From the NCBI RefSeq assembly GCF_027270735.1, contig NZ_JAPWIJ010000003.1, positions 186,001 to 250,000 on the forward strand: 64,000 nt of DNA. Direction: 5' to 3'. Source of the stretch: Rhodococcus ruber. GTDB lineage: Bacteria; Actinomycetota; Actinomycetes; Mycobacteriales; Mycobacteriaceae. A model generated the notes under the pieces. It searched no databases, had not been told where the DNA came from, and saw only the letters and a program-made list of their open reading frames with translations. This document shows, piece by piece, positions 29,931-42,097 of this stretch; position 1 is the stretch's first letter; every line of letters starts with the position of its first letter. A program made the position numbers and the translations under genes.

Positions 29931-30410
29931 ATGCACCCCATCATCGACGGCCGCCGCACGGTCGACGCCGACCGCGACACCGTCACGGTCTTCCTCATCG
30001 GAATGCGCATCAACAATCCCCTTGCCGTTCGCTCCTGGCTTCCCGCGGCGCGTGCGATGCCGCGGATGCTCAGCCATCTGGAGCAGGATCCCGCCTCCGG
30101 ACTGCTCGGCTACCACTCCTGGTTGGGCCGCACCACCATGCTGGTCAGCTACTGGCGCAACGCGGAAGACCTGACGCGATTCGCCTCCGATCCCGACGCA
30201 CCACATGCACCCGCCTGGCGCGCCTTCAACCGATCGGTCGCCGCGACCGGGCACGTCGGCGTGTGGCACGAAACCTACACGGCGACAGCACAGAACAGTG
30301 AAGCGATCTACGTCAACATGCCGTCGTTCGGCCTCGCTGGAGCCATCGGTGGAATCCCGATCGGCACCGGCTCACACACCTGGAAGCAGCGAATGAAGTC
30401 TGCGAAGTAG
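29931..30410 (+). CDS. DUF4188 family protein (monooxygenase-like)
   Basis: A 159-residue protein of the DUF4188 family, related to ferredoxin-like heme/monooxygenase folds. Recognisable parts are TVTVFLIGMRINNP, GYHSWLGRTTMLVSYWRNAEDL and VGVWHETY. The function of the family is not established. It is divergent from a TetR gene and probably controlled by it. It converges on nuoN with 11 bases between them. Confidence 0.82.
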   Translation: MHPIIDGRRTVDADRDTVTVFLIGMRINNPLAVRSWLPAARAMPRMLSHLEQDPASGLLGYHSWLGRTTMLVSYWRNAEDLTRFASDPDAPHAPAWRAFNRSVAATGHVGVWHETYTATAQNSEAIYVNMPSFGLAGAIGGIPIGTGSHTWKQRMKSAK

Positions 30411-30421
30411 GCCCGTACGAG

Positions 30422-31990
30422 CTAGAGGAAGTTCCCAGCTCGCGTGGCGATATCGAGAACGGGCTGAGGAAAGACTCCCAGTGCCACGGTGACGACCACC
30501 GAGACCCCGATCGCGCATGACACCGATGTGGTAGGCCGCACCATGGTGACGGTCCGGTCCGTGGGATCGGTGAAGAACATCAGCACTATCACTCTCACGT
30601 AGAAGAACGCCGCGATCGCGCTGCACACCACACCGACCACGACCAGAACTGCTCCCCCGGCACCCGAGGCCGCGCTGAACACCGCGAACTTGCCGATGAA
30701 GCCGCTGGTGAGCGGGATACCGGCGAACGAGAGCAGGAACAATCCGAACACTGCGGCAACAAGCGGTGAGCGTCGACCGACACCGGCCCACCGCTCCAGG
30801 TCGCCCACCTCACCACGTTCGTCTCGGGCCAGACCGATGACGGCGAATCCACCCAACGTGCTGAAGGCGTAAGCAAGCAGATAGAACATCGTGGCCGATG
30901 CACCCGAATCACCCACACCCACATCACCTGAATTACCCAGCGCGGTCACTCCGGTGAGGATGAACCCGGTGTGGGCCACGGACGAGTAGGCCAGCATGCG
31001 TTTGACGTCGGTCTGCGTCACCGCGACAACCGAACCGAGCACCATCGTCGCGATGGCGACCACCCACAGCATCGGCCGCCAACTCGACTCGAGACCGGGC
31101 AGTGCCATTCCGAAGATTCGCACAATCGCACCGAACGCCGCGACCTTGGTCACCGTGGCCATCAGTGCGGTCACCGGAGTGGGGGCACCCTGGTAGACAT
31201 CTGGAATCCACGAATGAAAGGGCACCGCACCGACTTTGAACAACAAACCCACAGCCAGCAGTGCGGTTCCGATCAGCGCGAGCGATCTTCCCTGACCGTC
31301 TGCGGCGATGGCGTCGGCAATGCCGCCCAGTCCGACGGTACCGGCATAGCCGTACAGGAACGCGACTCCGAACAGGAAGAACGCGGACGAGAATGCGCCG
31401 AGGAGAAAGTATTTCAGCGCCGCTTCCTGGGAGAGCAGCCGCCGTCGCCGGGCCAGACCACACAGGAGATACAGCGGCAGAGACAGTACCTCCAGCGCGA
31501 CGAACATCGTCAGCAGATCGGTGGACGCCGGAAACAACAGCATGCCGCCGATCGCGAACATCGCCAGTGGAAAGACCTCCGTCTGGGCAACGCCTGCGTC
31601 GATGGCCTCCTTCTCCGCGACGCTGCCCGGAGTGGTCGAGGCCTGCGGAGTGAAGGAATCGATGCGGCGCTCGGTTCCGGCCCCGGTGACGGCGACTGTG
31701 CGCTCCGCCAGCAAAGCTACGGCCGGGATTGCCACCAGCACAATGGTTCCCTGCAGAAACAGCGTCGGGCCGTCGATGGCCACGGCACCGTTCATCGCAT
31801 ACGCCTCGGTGCCCGCCAGCCCGAGAACGGCCGCGAGAGCCGCCACCAAACCGGCCAGCGCAAGGCCGAGATGGACCCCACGACGTGCCCGCATCGGCAC
31901 GAACGCTTCGACGAGGACTCCGAGAACCGCGACACCGAAGACGATCAACATGGGCGACAGCAGTCCGTACTGCACCTCGGGAGTGGTCAT
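30422..31990 (-). CDS. nuoN: NADH-quinone oxidoreductase subunit N
   Basis: A 522-residue antiporter-like membrane subunit of complex I, with about fourteen spans, in the proton-pumping arm. VGAVPFHSWIPDVYQGAPTP and DVKRMLAYSSVAHTGF are the conserved lysine-bearing loops. It is the last gene of the nuo operon, and its ATG overlaps the nuoM stop as ATGA. Confidence 0.96.
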   Translation of the reverse strand: MTTPEVQYGLLSPMLIVFGVAVLGVLVEAFVPMRARRGVHLGLALAGLVAALAAVLGLAGTEAYAMNGAVAIDGPTLFLQGTIVLVAIPAVALLAERTVAVTGAGTERRIDSFTPQASTTPGSVAEKEAIDAGVAQTEVFPLAMFAIGGMLLFPASTDLLTMFVALEVLSLPLYLLCGLARRRRLLSQEAALKYFLLGAFSSAFFLFGVAFLYGYAGTVGLGGIADAIAADGQGRSLALIGTALLAVGLLFKVGAVPFHSWIPDVYQGAPTPVTALMATVTKVAAFGAIVRIFGMALPGLESSWRPMLWVVAIATMVLGSVVAVTQTDVKRMLAYSSVAHTGFILTGVTALGNSGDVGVGDSGASATMFYLLAYAFSTLGGFAVIGLARDERGEVGDLERWAGVGRRSPLVAAVFGLFLLSFAGIPLTSGFIGKFAVFSAASGAGGAVLVVVGVVCSAIAAFFYVRVIVLMFFTDPTDRTVTMVRPTTSVSCAIGVSVVVTVALGVFPQPVLDIATRAGNFL

Positions 31991-33525
31991 CGTTGACCTC
32001 CTGCACTGTCGACGATCGTGGATTGCACTGCCGGAGTGATGACATCGAGTGCCGGTTTCGGGTACACCCCGAACACGATCAGCAACGCGAGCAACGGGAC
32101 CACCACCAACGCCTCACGGGGAACGAGATCTGAGATCTTCTCGCTGCCCTCTCGGACCGGCCCCGTCATCACCCGCTGATAGAGCCAGAGAATGTAGATC
32201 GCCGACAGCACGAGCGCACCGGTGGCCACGATCGCGGCGACACCGTATCGACCGAATGTGCCGATCAACACCAGGAATTCACTGATGAACGGGGCAAGAC
32301 CGGGTAGGGAGAGCGTGGCCAGACCAGAGATCAGAAACGTTCCGGCGAGCACCGGCGCGACCTTCTGGACGCCGCCGTAGTCGGCGATCATCCGCGAACC
32401 ACGACGGGACACGAGAAAGCCTGCGATCAAGAACAATGCGGCGGTGGAGATTCCATGGTTGACCATGTACAGCGTCGCACCGGCCTGACTCTGACCGGTC
32501 ATCGCGAAGATGCCCAGGATGATGAACCCGAAGTGCGAAATCGAGGTGTAGGCAATGAGTCTCATCATGTCGGTCTGACCGATCGCCAGTATCGCGCCGT
32601 ACACGATGCCGATCACCGCGAGCGTGATTATCCACGGGGCGAACGTCTGCGACGACTCGGGGAAGAGCTCGAGACAGAAGCGCAACATCGCGAAGGTGCC
32701 GACCTTGTCCACCACCGACATCATCAGCACCGCCGTTGCGGGGGTGGACTGCACTGCGGCGTCGGGTAACCACGTGTGGAACGGCCACAGGGGCGCCTTG
32801 ATCGCGAACGCAAGCATGAAACCGAGGAACAACGCGTTCAGCACTACCGGATCCACGCCGAGCCCGCCCGATGCCGCCGCATCCGCGATCGTGCGCAGAT
32901 CGAACGTACCGCCGTCGAACGGGCCGCCCGCCCTGGCCGTGACGACGTACAACCCGATGACGGCAGCCAGCATCACCAGGCCACCGAACAGGTTGTAGAG
33001 CAGGAACTTCACCGCCGCGCGCGTGCGCTCGGTACCGCCGAAACCACCGATGAGGAAGTACATCGGAATCAGCATCGCCTCGAAGAAGATGTAGAACAGC
33101 AGTACGTCCAAGGCGAGGAACGAGACGATCACCATGGACTCGACCACCAGGATCAACGCCATGTAGGTGTGCGAGACCCGGCGCGATCCGTAGTTCGCCA
33201 CGCGGCTGCCGTCGTTCCAGCCCGCAACGAGGAGCAGTGGTGTCAGGACGGTGGTGAGCAACACCAGCACGAGACCGATTCCGTCGAGTCCGAGCGTGTA
33301 GCGCGCACCGAATGCCGCTATCCAGGAATGGTCTTCGAGGAATTGGTATCGATCGCCACCGGAGTCGAACGCGACCGCGAGTACCACCGACACCGCGAGT
33401 GTGCCGGTGGCGAAACCCACGGCGACACCACGCGCGATCGTCGGACGATCCGCCGGCACCAGGGCGACGACGATCGCGCCGAGTACCGGCAGAACCCACA
33501 GGACGGTCAACCAGGGGATCGTCAC
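31987..33525 (-). CDS. nuoM: NADH-quinone oxidoreductase subunit M
   Basis: A 512-residue antiporter-like subunit of the complex I membrane arm. It shows [18 protein letters not shown] and [16 protein letters not shown], typical of NuoM. The GTG at 33525 overlaps the nuoL stop as GTGA; the same frame stays open far upstream inside nuoL, but that stretch has no similarity. Confidence 0.95.
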   Translation of the reverse strand: MTIPWLTVLWVLPVLGAIVVALVPADRPTIARGVAVGFATGTLAVSVVLAVAFDSGGDRYQFLEDHSWIAAFGARYTLGLDGIGLVLVLLTTVLTPLLLVAGWNDGSRVANYGSRRVSHTYMALILVVESMVIVSFLALDVLLFYIFFEAMLIPMYFLIGGFGGTERTRAAVKFLLYNLFGGLVMLAAVIGLYVVTARAGGPFDGGTFDLRTIADAAASGGLGVDPVVLNALFLGFMLAFAIKAPLWPFHTWLPDAAVQSTPATAVLMMSVVDKVGTFAMLRFCLELFPESSQTFAPWIITLAVIGIVYGAILAIGQTDMMRLIAYTSISHFGFIILGIFAMTGQSQAGATLYMVNHGISTAALFLIAGFLVSRRGSRMIADYGGVQKVAPVLAGTFLISGLATLSLPGLAPFISEFLVLIGTFGRYGVAAIVATGALVLSAIYILWLYQRVMTGPVREGSEKISDLVPREALVVVPLLALLIVFGVYPKPALDVITPAVQSTIVDSAGGQR

Positions 33526-35393
33526 AGGACCACCACCATCAGCACGACGAGAACGGCCCCGGCGAACATCGCCAACGCATAGGACCGTACGAAACCGGTC
33601 TGGAGCCCCCTGGATCGACTCGACACTCCGCCGATCGATCTCCCCACCCCATCCACGACCGCGTCGATACCAGCTGCATCGGCGTATACCATTGTGCTCG
33701 TGAGCTTTTGACCGGGTCGCATGAATGCTGCCTCGTTGAAGGCGTCGCCGTACAGATCGGCGCGTGCGGCTCTGGTCAGCACCGATACGTCCTCGGGTGG
33801 GGTCGGGGGAACGTCTCGGGCGATGTACTTCCGATAGGCGACGCCTGCGCCCACGAGTACCACTGCCAGAACTGCGACCGTGACGACCCAGGCAGGAATC
33901 GCGTGCTCCTCGTGCGCCGATCCCACCACCGGTTCCAGCCAGCTCTCGAGGCGTCCACCCACCGCGAGGAAGGCTCCCGATGCCACCGAGCCGACGGCCA
34001 ACAGAATCGTGGGAGCCGTCATCGTCGCCGACGCCTCGTGCGGATGTGCTTGCGCTGCCCACCGTTTCGGGCCGAAGAACGTCATCAGCATCACTCGAGT
34101 CATGTAGAAGGCCGTCAGACCTGCACCGAGCAACGTCACGCAGCCGAGCACCACACCTGCGGCTCCCCCCGCCGCGAACGCGACCTCGATGATCGGATCC
34201 TTGGCGAAGAAGCCGGAGAAGGGCGGTACTCCGATGATGGCGAGGTAGCCGAGACCGAACGTGACGAACGTGATCGGCATCGCGGCGCGGAGCCCGCCGA
34301 ACCGTCGCATGTCGGTCTCGTCGTTCATCGCGTGCATCACCGAGCCGGCACCCAGGAACAATCCTGCCTTGAAGAACCCGTGCGAGAGCAACAGCACGAT
34401 GGCGAAGGCATAGCCGGACGGGCCGAGTCCGGCCGCGAGCACCATGTACCCGATCTGACTCATCGTCGAAGCCGCGAGCGCCTTCTTGATGTCGTCCTTC
34501 GCACAACCGATCACGGCACCGAACAGCAACGTCACCGCGCCGACCGTGACGGTCGCCGCACGGGCGGCCGGCGACGCCTCGAACACCGGTCCGGAGCGGA
34601 CGATGAGATACACCCCGGCGGTGACCATCGTCGCCGCATGAATCAGTGCGGAGACCGGAGTCGGGCCCTCCATCGCGTCGCCGAGCCACGACTGCAGCGG
34701 CACCTGCGCCGACTTTCCGCAGGCCGCCAGCAGCAACATCAGCGCCATCGCGGTGGCCACCGATTCACCGGCATCCCCGATTCCGGCGAACACCACGTCG
34801 TACTGCACCGATCCGAAGTTCACGAACATGATCATCAGGGCGATGGCCAGGCCGATATCGCCGACGCGGTTGACCACGAACGCTTTTCGAGCTGCCGAGG
34901 CTGCCGACGGCTTGTGCTGCCAGAATCCGATGAGCAGGTACGACGCGAGGCCTACACCCTCCCACCCCAGATACAGGCCGAGAAAATTGTCGGACAGCAC
35001 CAGCAGCAGCATGGCGGCAAGAAACAGGTTGAGGTACGCGAAGAAGCGCCGACGCTCCGCGTCGTGGCTCATGTATCCGATCGAGTACACGTGAATGAGC
35101 GACCCGACTCCGGTGATCAACAAGACGAAGCAGATCGACAACTGGTCGGCGCGGAGTCCGAAGTCGACCTGCAATTCGTCGACGGGAACCCAGCGGAACA
35201 GAGTCTCGGTGATCGCTCGGTTCGACTCGTCACGCCCGAGCATCGAGGCGAACACCAGCGCTGCAACCACGAACGACGACACCGCTGCTGCCGTCGCAGC
35301 CAAGTGCCCCCACGGGTTGCAGCGCCGGCCACCGAGCAGCAGGACGGCCGCACCGAACGCCGGCAGAGCCGGAAGAAGCCACAGGATCGACAT
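33522..35393 (-). CDS. nuoL: NADH-quinone oxidoreductase subunit L
   Basis: A 623-residue subunit at the distal end of the complex I membrane arm, carrying the long lateral helix in its C-terminal part. [20 protein letters not shown] and [19 protein letters not shown] mark the proton channel region. The ATG has a GGGGGAG ribosome site, and the gene starts 16 bases after the nuoK stop. Confidence 0.96.
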   Translation of the reverse strand: MSILWLLPALPAFGAAVLLLGGRRCNPWGHLAATAAAVSSFVVAALVFASMLGRDESNRAITETLFRWVPVDELQVDFGLRADQLSICFVLLITGVGSLIHVYSIGYMSHDAERRRFFAYLNLFLAAMLLLVLSDNFLGLYLGWEGVGLASYLLIGFWQHKPSAASAARKAFVVNRVGDIGLAIALMIMFVNFGSVQYDVVFAGIGDAGESVATAMALMLLLAACGKSAQVPLQSWLGDAMEGPTPVSALIHAATMVTAGVYLIVRSGPVFEASPAARAATVTVGAVTLLFGAVIGCAKDDIKKALAASTMSQIGYMVLAAGLGPSGYAFAIVLLLSHGFFKAGLFLGAGSVMHAMNDETDMRRFGGLRAAMPITFVTFGLGYLAIIGVPPFSGFFAKDPIIEVAFAAGGAAGVVLGCVTLLGAGLTAFYMTRVMLMTFFGPKRWAAQAHPHEASATMTAPTILLAVGSVASGAFLAVGGRLESWLEPVVGSAHEEHAIPAWVVTVAVLAVVLVGAGVAYRKYIARDVPPTPPEDVSVLTRAARADLYGDAFNEAAFMRPGQKLTSTMVYADAAGIDAVVDGVGRSIGGVSSRSRGLQTGFVRSYALAMFAGAVLVVLMVVVL

Positions 35394-35409
35394 CGTTTCT
35401 GCTCCCCCG

Positions 35410-35709
35410 TCAGTTCTTCATCAGTGAGTTCTCGTCCATCGAGATCGAGCGACGAGAACGGAAGATGGCCATGATGATCGCCAGGCCCACCACCACCTCG
35501 GCAGCTGCGACCACCATGGTGAAGAACGCGAACAACTGGCCGTCGAGATTGCCGTGCATACGGGAGAACGTGACGAACGCGAGATTGACTGCGTTGAGCA
35601 TCAATTCGATGCACATGAACACGATGATGGCGTTACGCCTGACGATGACTCCCGCCGCGCCGATCGTGAACAGCAGAACCGACAGATAGAGGTAGTTCTC
35701 GGGATTCAT
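35410..35709 (-). CDS. nuoK: NADH-quinone oxidoreductase subunit K
   Basis: A 99-residue subunit with three membrane spans. The buried glutamates needed for proton movement are in [12 protein letters not shown] and [11 protein letters not shown]. Its ATG overlaps the nuoJ stop as ATGA. Confidence 0.96.
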   Translation of the reverse strand: MNPENYLYLSVLLFTIGAAGVIVRRNAIIVFMCIELMLNAVNLAFVTFSRMHGNLDGQLFAFFTMVVAAAEVVVGLAIIMAIFRSRRSISMDENSLMKN

Positions 35710-36473
35710 CGCTCGTCACCCCCGTCCACCTTGTACTGGCTCCGACGATCGGCGAACAGTGCATTGACGGACGACTCCGACTCGCTTCCGTCCGGCAGCA
35801 GAGCGCGTCGATCGACGCCGTTGTGACGGGCGAACACACCGGGGCTCGGCAGCGGTGTCACCCTCGAGCCGTCGCGGAATCGGTCCCGCGACATCTCTCG
35901 CTGCCCCTTCACCGGCCCCAGGGCCTCCCGGTGCGCCAGGATCATCGCCCCGATGGTGGCGGTGATCAACAGCGCTCCGGTCAGCTCGAACGCCCATACG
36001 TACTCGACGAAGATCAGCTCGGCCAGGCCTTCGACATTTCCGGTGGAGTTGGCCGCGTCGAGCCCGACGAAATCGAGCCGGCCGGCGCGGGCCGAGTCGC
36101 GCAGCAGAACCCCGATGATCAACAGCGCGAAACCGATTCCGATGACGACGGCCGCGATACGGTGCCCTCGCAGTGTCTCGGTCAAGGACTCCGAGGAGTC
36201 GACCCCGACGAGCATCAGGACGAACAGAAACAGCATCATGACCGCGCCGGTGTAGACGACGATCTGCACGACACCGAGGAACAGCGCCCCCTGCGCCATG
36301 TAGAAGGTCGCGAGGACCACCATGGTGGCGGCGAGAAACAGTGCAGAGTAGACAGCTTTCGTGCTCATCACCACACCGAGAGCACCGAGGACCGCGACAA
36401 CACCGAGGGTCCAGAATTGCACCGCCTCACCGGTGGAGGTTGCCTCGAGGGCGAGCTGCACCGTCGCAGTCAT
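35706..36473 (-). CDS. nuoJ: NADH-quinone oxidoreductase subunit J
   Basis: A 255-residue membrane subunit with five spans in the first 170 residues, including [20 protein letters not shown] and [21 protein letters not shown] charged cytoplasmic tail of about 75 residues follows, as in other actinobacterial NuoJ. The ATG overlaps the nuoI stop. Confidence 0.95.
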   Translation of the reverse strand: MTATVQLALEATSTGEAVQFWTLGVVAVLGALGVVMSTKAVYSALFLAATMVVLATFYMAQGALFLGVVQIVVYTGAVMMLFLFVLMLVGVDSSESLTETLRGHRIAAVVIGIGFALLIIGVLLRDSARAGRLDFVGLDAANSTGNVEGLAELIFVEYVWAFELTGALLITATIGAMILAHREALGPVKGQREMSRDRFRDGSRVTPLPSPGVFARHNGVDRRALLPDGSESESSVNALFADRRSQYKVDGGDER

Positions 36474-37015
36474 CGAACCGGACCGCGATCGGTTTCGGCC
36501 TCGCTCTCGGCACCGGTGACGGTGCCGCGGTAGTAGTCCTCCGCCGAACGCCCCGGCGCCATCGCGTGCGGTGGCGCCACCATGTCCGGCTCCAGCGGTG
36601 CCAGCAGTGAATCCTTCTCGTAGATCATGTCGGCTCGGTTGTCACCGGCGAGTTCGTATTCGTTGGTCATCGTCAGAGCCCTTGTAGGACAGGCCTCCAC
36701 ACACAATCCGCAGCCGATGCATCGAAGATAGTTGATCTGATAGACCCCGCCGTATCGCTCGCCCGGCGAGAATCGCTCGGTCTCGGTGTTGTCGGCTCCT
36801 TCGACGTAGATCGCGTCGGCCGGACAGGCCCACGCGCAGAGCTCGCAGCCGATGCACTTCTCGAGGCCGTCGGCGTATCGGTTGAGCTGATGCCGACCGT
36901 GGTAGCGAACCTCGGTCGGTTTCTTCTCCTCCGGATACAGCTCCGTCTCGGGTTTCTTGAACATCGTGGCGAAGGTGACACCGAATCCGGCGATGGGACC
37001 GAGGAATTCAGGCAT
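36470..37015 (-). CDS. nuoI: NADH-quinone oxidoreductase subunit I
   Basis: A 181-residue peripheral-arm protein with two [4Fe-4S] motifs, [12 protein letters not shown] and [12 protein letters not shown] (clusters N6a and N6b). The ATG at 37015 was chosen by family length and a GGAGAA ribosome site; it lies eight bases inside the end of nuoH. The tail beyond the second cluster is charged. Confidence 0.95.
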   Translation of the reverse strand: MPEFLGPIAGFGVTFATMFKKPETELYPEEKKPTEVRYHGRHQLNRYADGLEKCIGCELCAWACPADAIYVEGADNTETERFSPGERYGGVYQINYLRCIGCGLCVEACPTRALTMTNEYELAGDNRADMIYEKDSLLAPLEPDMVAPPHAMAPGRSAEDYYRGTVTGAESEAETDRGPVR

Positions 37016-38318
37016 CGGCGTTCTCCTTCTGTGACCGGGCCGGGTGTGACCGCGCTCCGGCGTGCCGGCTCGCAATCGTCGCGCCCTGCTTGGGGATGGG
37101 AGGAATCGGGAATCCGCCTGCGGTGGCATCGAATTCTTCGGTGGGCGGCGGAGGCGGAACGTTCCGGATACGTGCGCGCTTTCGCAGCATGAGCAGCAGA
37201 GAACCCAGAACGGCGACCGCGAAGACCATCGACGCGATGAACGTGACCAGAGGCATGTCGTACCTACCGGCCCCGAGTACCCGCACCGTCGCGATCACCA
37301 TCACCCAGATCAGAGCGACGGGAATCAGGATCTTCCAGCCGAAATTCATGAACTGGTCGTAACGCAACCTCGGCAACGTCGACCGCAACCAGATGAAGAC
37401 GAACAGGAACACCCACACCTTGACGACGAACCACAGCACCGGCCACCACCCGGAATTGGCACCGCTCCACAGACTCAACGGAATCGGAGCCCGCCAGCCA
37501 CCCAGGAACAACGTGGTCGCGAGCGCCGACACCGTGACCATGTTGATGTACTCGGCAAGCATGAACATCGCGAAACGCAAGGAGGAATATTCGGTGTGGA
37601 ACCCGCCCACCAATTCCCCTTCGGCCTCGGGCAAGTCGAAGGGAGCGCGGTTGGTTTCACCGACCATGGCCGTCACGTACACCAGGAACGACGGCAGGAG
37701 CAACAGCACGTACCAGGTGTTCTGTTGCGCAGCAACAATTCCGGAGGTCGACATGGTCCCCGCGTACAGGAATACCGCAGCGAACGACAGGCCCATCGCA
37801 ACCTCGTAGGAAATGACCTGCGCCGTCGAGCGCAGTGCGCCCAGCAACGGATACGTCGAATTCGACGCCCAGCCGGCCAGGACGATTCCGTACACACCCA
37901 CCGAGGTGACCGCGAGGATGTACAGAACCCCCACCGGCAGGTCGGTCATCTGCAGCGGAGTCGTGGTGCCGAACACCGACACCTCGGGCCCGAACGGAAT
38001 CACCGCAAAGGCCATGAATGCAGGGACCACCGAAATGATCGGAGCCAGAATGTAAATCGGCTTGTCGACACCGGTCGGAGTGATTCCCTCTTTCAGCGCA
38101 AGCTTGATTCCGTCCATCAGCGACTGCAACAGTCCCCACGGACCGACCCGATTGGGCCCGACGCGCATCTGCATCCACGCCATGATCTTGCGTTCGGCAT
38201 AGATCGCAACGAGCGGTGTGAGAACCAGGAATACGAAGACCGCCAAGGCCTTGCCGATCACCAACCACCACGGGTCGGTCCCGAACATCGACAGATCGGT
38301 CGGCGCGGAGACGATCAC
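37008..38318 (-). CDS. nuoH: NADH-quinone oxidoreductase subunit H
   Basis: A 436-residue membrane subunit forming the quinone entry site. [20 protein letters not shown] and [20 protein letters not shown] are diagnostic. A C-terminal extension of about 70 residues past the last span is Pro- and Ala-rich, as seen in actinobacteria. The GTG overlaps the nuoG stop as GTGA. Confidence 0.96.
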   Translation of the reverse strand: MIVSAPTDLSMFGTDPWWLVIGKALAVFVFLVLTPLVAIYAERKIMAWMQMRVGPNRVGPWGLLQSLMDGIKLALKEGITPTGVDKPIYILAPIISVVPAFMAFAVIPFGPEVSVFGTTTPLQMTDLPVGVLYILAVTSVGVYGIVLAGWASNSTYPLLGALRSTAQVISYEVAMGLSFAAVFLYAGTMSTSGIVAAQQNTWYVLLLLPSFLVYVTAMVGETNRAPFDLPEAEGELVGGFHTEYSSLRFAMFMLAEYINMVTVSALATTLFLGGWRAPIPLSLWSGANSGWWPVLWFVVKVWVFLFVFIWLRSTLPRLRYDQFMNFGWKILIPVALIWVMVIATVRVLGAGRYDMPLVTFIASMVFAVAVLGSLLLMLRKRARIRNVPPPPPTEEFDATAGGFPIPPIPKQGATIASRHAGARSHPARSQKENADA

Positions 38319-40798
38319 GATGCCTCACTTTCGCGTGGCTCCACCGTCTGTACAGGCTCCGCCCTGCGAAGCCTGACCACTGCACCCGACTCTGCGCCGA
38401 GTGAGCGGTACACCGAGGAACCGGGCGAGTTCATCGGTACCCACACCACGTTGTCGGGTAGATCGGTTACTTTCAGCGGCAGCGTGATCGAGCCACCGTC
38501 CGTCTCGACGCTCACCCAATCACCGGCCCCTGCCCGGATCGTCGACGCCGTCGCCGCGGACAGTCGGACCGTAGGCGGGCGACCGGTCTTCGCGAGATCG
38601 TCCTCACCGTCCTGCATCCGTCCCGAATCGATGAGCATCCGCCACGTCGCCAGAATCGCCTCCCCGGGCTCGAGCGACGGCGTTTCCGCGCGCGGACTCA
38701 CTCGGGCCACGGCGATCCGCGATCCGTTCCAGCTACCCAAACGGGCCAGCTCCCTGCGCGCTGCAGCCGCGTCGGGCAGCGACAGCTCGACCCCCATCTG
38801 CTCGGCGATGGCATCGAGAACGCGTTGATCGGGCAGTACCGCGCCTGCCCCGAGTGCAGTGTCGAATGCGCGTGGTCTTCCCTCCCAGTCAACGAAGGTT
38901 CCCTGTTTGTCGACTACCGGTGCCACCGGGAACACCACGTCGGCGCGCTCGGTGACCGCGCTGTGTCGAAGTTCGAGACTGACCACGAACGCCGATCGAT
39001 CCACCGCGTCGAGCGCGGCGCGCGGATCGGGTAGATCGTCCGGGTCGATTCCAGCTGTGATCAGAACGCGATCGGGACCGGCGTCCGCCAGTATCGCGCC
39101 GGTATCGCGACCCACGTCAGCGGGAAGTTCGGCCACTCCCCACACGGCTGCCACCTCGGCGCGCGCCGACGCATCGACCACAGGCCGCCCGCCCGGCAGC
39201 ACATTCGGCAGTGTGCCGGCGTCGAGCGCGCCGCGTTCTCCTGCGCGCCGCGAAATCCACGCCAACTTTGCTCCGGTGTCGTCGGCCAACTTCGACGCTG
39301 CGGACAGTCCGCCGGAGACAGTGCCGAGCCGCTCACCGACGAGAACGATCGATCCGGGCTCGCGGAGGAGTTGGGCAATGGATTCGGTGCCTCGATCGCC
39401 GACGTGCAAGGCGTCGAGCCAGTGTGGCTCGTCGCCTGGAACCGATTGCAGCAGAACACCATCGAGTTTGCGCAGACCTCGACTGGCCCAGGGCGCGATC
39501 GAAGCCACCACCAGGCCCCGAGTACGGTGCGCCTTACGCAGTCTCAGGAACACCAGTGGCGATTCTTCCTCGGGCTCGAAGCCGACCAACACCACCACGG
39601 GGGCATCCTCGAGGTCGGTATAGGTGACTCCCAATCCGGTCCCTGCGATACGACCGGCCAGAAAGTCCGCTTCCTCTGCGCTGTGACCACGGTTTCGGAA
39701 ATCGATATCGTTGGTGTGCAGTACCGTTCGAGCGAATTTGGCGTAGGCGTACGAGTCTTCGAGGGTCGATCTTCCGCCCACGAGTACCGCCGCGCGACCG
39801 ATTGACGCGGCCAATCCGGTTGCTGCGGCCGCCAGTGCAGCCGACCACGACGTCTCGATCAATGCACCCGACTCGTCTCGGATCATCGGTGCGGTGATGC
39901 GGTCCGGCTCGGTGGCGTAATGGAACGCCCAGCGGCCCTTGTCGCAGTTCCATTCCTCGTTGACCTGCGGATCGTCGCCGGCCAGACGTCGAAGAACCTT
40001 GCCACGTCGGTGATCGGTACGTTGAGCGCAGCCGCCTGCACAGTGCTCGCACACACTCGGCGACGAGGTCAGGTCGTAGGGTCGGGCCCGGAACCGATAC
40101 TCGGTGTTCGTCAGTGCCCCCACCGGGCAGATCTGGACCGTATTTCCCGAGAAGTAGGAGTCGAACGGTTCGTTACCGAAGATGCCGACCTGTTGTACCG
40201 CACCTCGTTCGAGCAACTCGATGGACGGGTCTCCGGCAACCTGAGCTGCGAAGCGAGTGCACCGAGCGCACAGGACACAGCGTTCCCGATCGAGCAGAAC
40301 CTCGGCCGACAACGGAATCGGCTTGGGATAGGTACGTTTGGTCTCGGTGAACCTGGACTCGGTGCGGCCCGCAGCCATTGCCTGGTTCTGCAGTGGACAT
40401 TCGCCGCCCTTGTCGCACACCGGGCAATCGAGGGGGTGGTTGATGAGCAACAACTCCATGACCCCGCGCTGTGCCTTGTCCGCGACCTCCGACGTCACCT
40501 GAGTACGCACCACCATGCCGTCGGCCACCGTCGTCGTACAGGACGCCAACGGCTTGCGTTGCCCCTCGACGTCGACCAGACACTGCCGGCAGGCCCCCAC
40601 CGGATCGAGCAGCGGATGATCGCAGAAACGCGGAATCTGCACTCCCATCAACTCGGCAGCGCGAATCACCAATGTGCCCTTGGGAACAGTGACCTCGTGG
40701 TCGTCGATGGTCAATGTCACCATCTCGACCGGCGTGACCGACTGATCGGGGCTAGCAGGAGTGGAGCCTGCGGAACGACCGGGTGTCGGTGCCGTCAT
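38315..40798 (-). CDS. nuoG: NADH-quinone oxidoreductase subunit G
   Basis: An 827-residue iron-sulfur subunit. N1b cysteines are in [16 protein letters not shown], the His/Cys ligands of N5 are in [14 protein letters not shown], and N4 is in CVLCARC with CPVGAL. The extra N7-type motif CEHCAGGC with a further Cys in [10 protein letters not shown] is kept. A molybdopterin-oxidoreductase-like domain fills the rest. The ATG at 40798 overlaps the nuoF stop. Confidence 0.96.
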   Translation of the reverse strand: MTAPTPGRSAGSTPASPDQSVTPVEMVTLTIDDHEVTVPKGTLVIRAAELMGVQIPRFCDHPLLDPVGACRQCLVDVEGQRKPLASCTTTVADGMVVRTQVTSEVADKAQRGVMELLLINHPLDCPVCDKGGECPLQNQAMAAGRTESRFTETKRTYPKPIPLSAEVLLDRERCVLCARCTRFAAQVAGDPSIELLERGAVQQVGIFGNEPFDSYFSGNTVQICPVGALTNTEYRFRARPYDLTSSPSVCEHCAGGCAQRTDHRRGKVLRRLAGDDPQVNEEWNCDKGRWAFHYATEPDRITAPMIRDESGALIETSWSAALAAAATGLAASIGRAAVLVGGRSTLEDSYAYAKFARTVLHTNDIDFRNRGHSAEEADFLAGRIAGTGLGVTYTDLEDAPVVVLVGFEPEEESPLVFLRLRKAHRTRGLVVASIAPWASRGLRKLDGVLLQSVPGDEPHWLDALHVGDRGTESIAQLLREPGSIVLVGERLGTVSGGLSAASKLADDTGAKLAWISRRAGERGALDAGTLPNVLPGGRPVVDASARAEVAAVWGVAELPADVGRDTGAILADAGPDRVLITAGIDPDDLPDPRAALDAVDRSAFVVSLELRHSAVTERADVVFPVAPVVDKQGTFVDWEGRPRAFDTALGAGAVLPDQRVLDAIAEQMGVELSLPDAAAARRELARLGSWNGSRIAVARVSPRAETPSLEPGEAILATWRMLIDSGRMQDGEDDLAKTGRPPTVRLSAATASTIRAGAGDWVSVETDGGSITLPLKVTDLPDNVVWVPMNSPGSSVYRSLGAESGAVVRLRRAEPVQTVEPRESEAS

Positions 40799-42096
40799 GA
40801 CGTCAGCTCCTCTGCCATCAGGGTCGATCGGTGCGGGTCGAACGGGCATCCCTGCTCGGTGACGTGACGGATGTATTCGTCGCGGAAGTACTTCAGTGAG
40901 GAGACGATGGGACTGGCGGCACCGTCTCCCAACGCGCAGAAGGACTTTCCGGCGATGCCGTCCGCGATGTCGAGCAGAGTGGTCAGGTCACCCTCGGTAC
41001 CGGTACCACCGTCGAGGCGCCTGAGGATCTGCACCAGCCAGTAGGTCCCCTCGCGGCACGGTGTGCATTTGCCGCAGGATTCGTGTGCGTAGAACTCGGT
41101 CCACCGCAACACCGCTCGCACCACACATGTCGTGTCGTCGAAGATCTGCAGTGCTTTGGTCCCCAGCATCGATCCGGCGGCACCGACGCCTTCGTAGTCG
41201 AGTGGGACATCGAGATGGTCGCCGGTGAACATCGGTGTCGAGGATCCTCCCGGCGTCCAGAACTTCAGTTCGTGTCCCGGTCTGATCCCGCCCGCGTAGC
41301 CGAGCAACTCCCGCAGCGTGATTCCCAACGGTGCCTCGTACTGGCCCGGACGGCAGACGTGGCCCGACATCGAATACAGCGTGAATCCGGGTGACTTCTC
41401 GCTGCCCATGGACCGGAACCACTCGATTCCCTTGCGCAGGATCACTGGAACGCTGGCAATGGATTCGACGTTGTTCACCACGGTCGGGCGCGCGTACAGT
41501 CCCGCCACTGCGGGGAACGGGGGCCGCAGCCGAGGTTGCCCCCGCCGACCCTCCAACGAATCGAGCAGGGCTGTCTCTTCGCCGCAGATGTACGCACCGG
41601 CCCCGGCGTGGATCACCAACTCGAGGTCGAAGCTCGATCCGAGAACGTCCTTCCCCAAATAACCCGCCGCGTAGGCCTCCGCGACCGCGGCCTGCAGCCT
41701 GCGTAGCACCGGCACCACTTCACCTCGGACGTACACGAAGGCGTGCGAAGCGCGAATTGCGTACGCGGCGATGATTATTCCCTCGACGAGCGTATGCGGA
41801 CTCGCCATCAGCAGCGGCATGTCCTTGCAGGTACCCGGCTCGGACTCGTCGGCATTGACCACCAGATAGTGCTCTTTGCCGTCGTTCTGGGGTATGAAGC
41901 TCCACTTCGTTCCGGTAGGAAAGCCCGCACCACCCCTGCCTCGTAGGCCGGATTCCTTGACGAAGGCGATGAGGTCGTCGGGGTCCATCGCGAGGGCCTT
42001 CTCGAGCCCCGCGTAGCCGTCGTGACTTCGGTAGGTGTCGAGAGTCCACGAGTCCTGCTCGTCCCAGAACTCGCTCAAGACCGGCGTCAGGGCCAT
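40795..42096 (-). CDS. nuoF: NADH-quinone oxidoreductase subunit F
   Basis: A 433-residue NADH- and FMN-binding subunit. The NADH/FMN loops are [16 protein letters not shown] and [19 protein letters not shown], and the N3 cluster ligands are in [11 protein letters not shown]. The ATG at 42096 follows the nuoE stop by one base and has a GGGGGAG site; the open frame extends further upstream within nuoE without similarity. Confidence 0.96.
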   Translation of the reverse strand: MALTPVLSEFWDEQDSWTLDTYRSHDGYAGLEKALAMDPDDLIAFVKESGLRGRGGAGFPTGTKWSFIPQNDGKEHYLVVNADESEPGTCKDMPLLMASPHTLVEGIIIAAYAIRASHAFVYVRGEVVPVLRRLQAAVAEAYAAGYLGKDVLGSSFDLELVIHAGAGAYICGEETALLDSLEGRRGQPRLRPPFPAVAGLYARPTVVNNVESIASVPVILRKGIEWFRSMGSEKSPGFTLYSMSGHVCRPGQYEAPLGITLRELLGYAGGIRPGHELKFWTPGGSSTPMFTGDHLDVPLDYEGVGAAGSMLGTKALQIFDDTTCVVRAVLRWTEFYAHESCGKCTPCREGTYWLVQILRRLDGGTGTEGDLTTLLDIADGIAGKSFCALGDGAASPIVSSLKYFRDEYIRHVTEQGCPFDPHRSTLMAEELTS

Positions 42097-42097
42097 G

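Noticed and set aside
30411-30470. Possible terminator between the DUF4188 gene and nuoN
   Set aside because: The only repeat is a 6-bp stem with a long loop lying partly in nuoN; too weak to call.
33312-35474. A 720-codon open frame on the plus strand opposite nuoL/nuoM
   Set aside because: Arg/His/Gln-rich translation without family features, antisense to well-supported NuoL.
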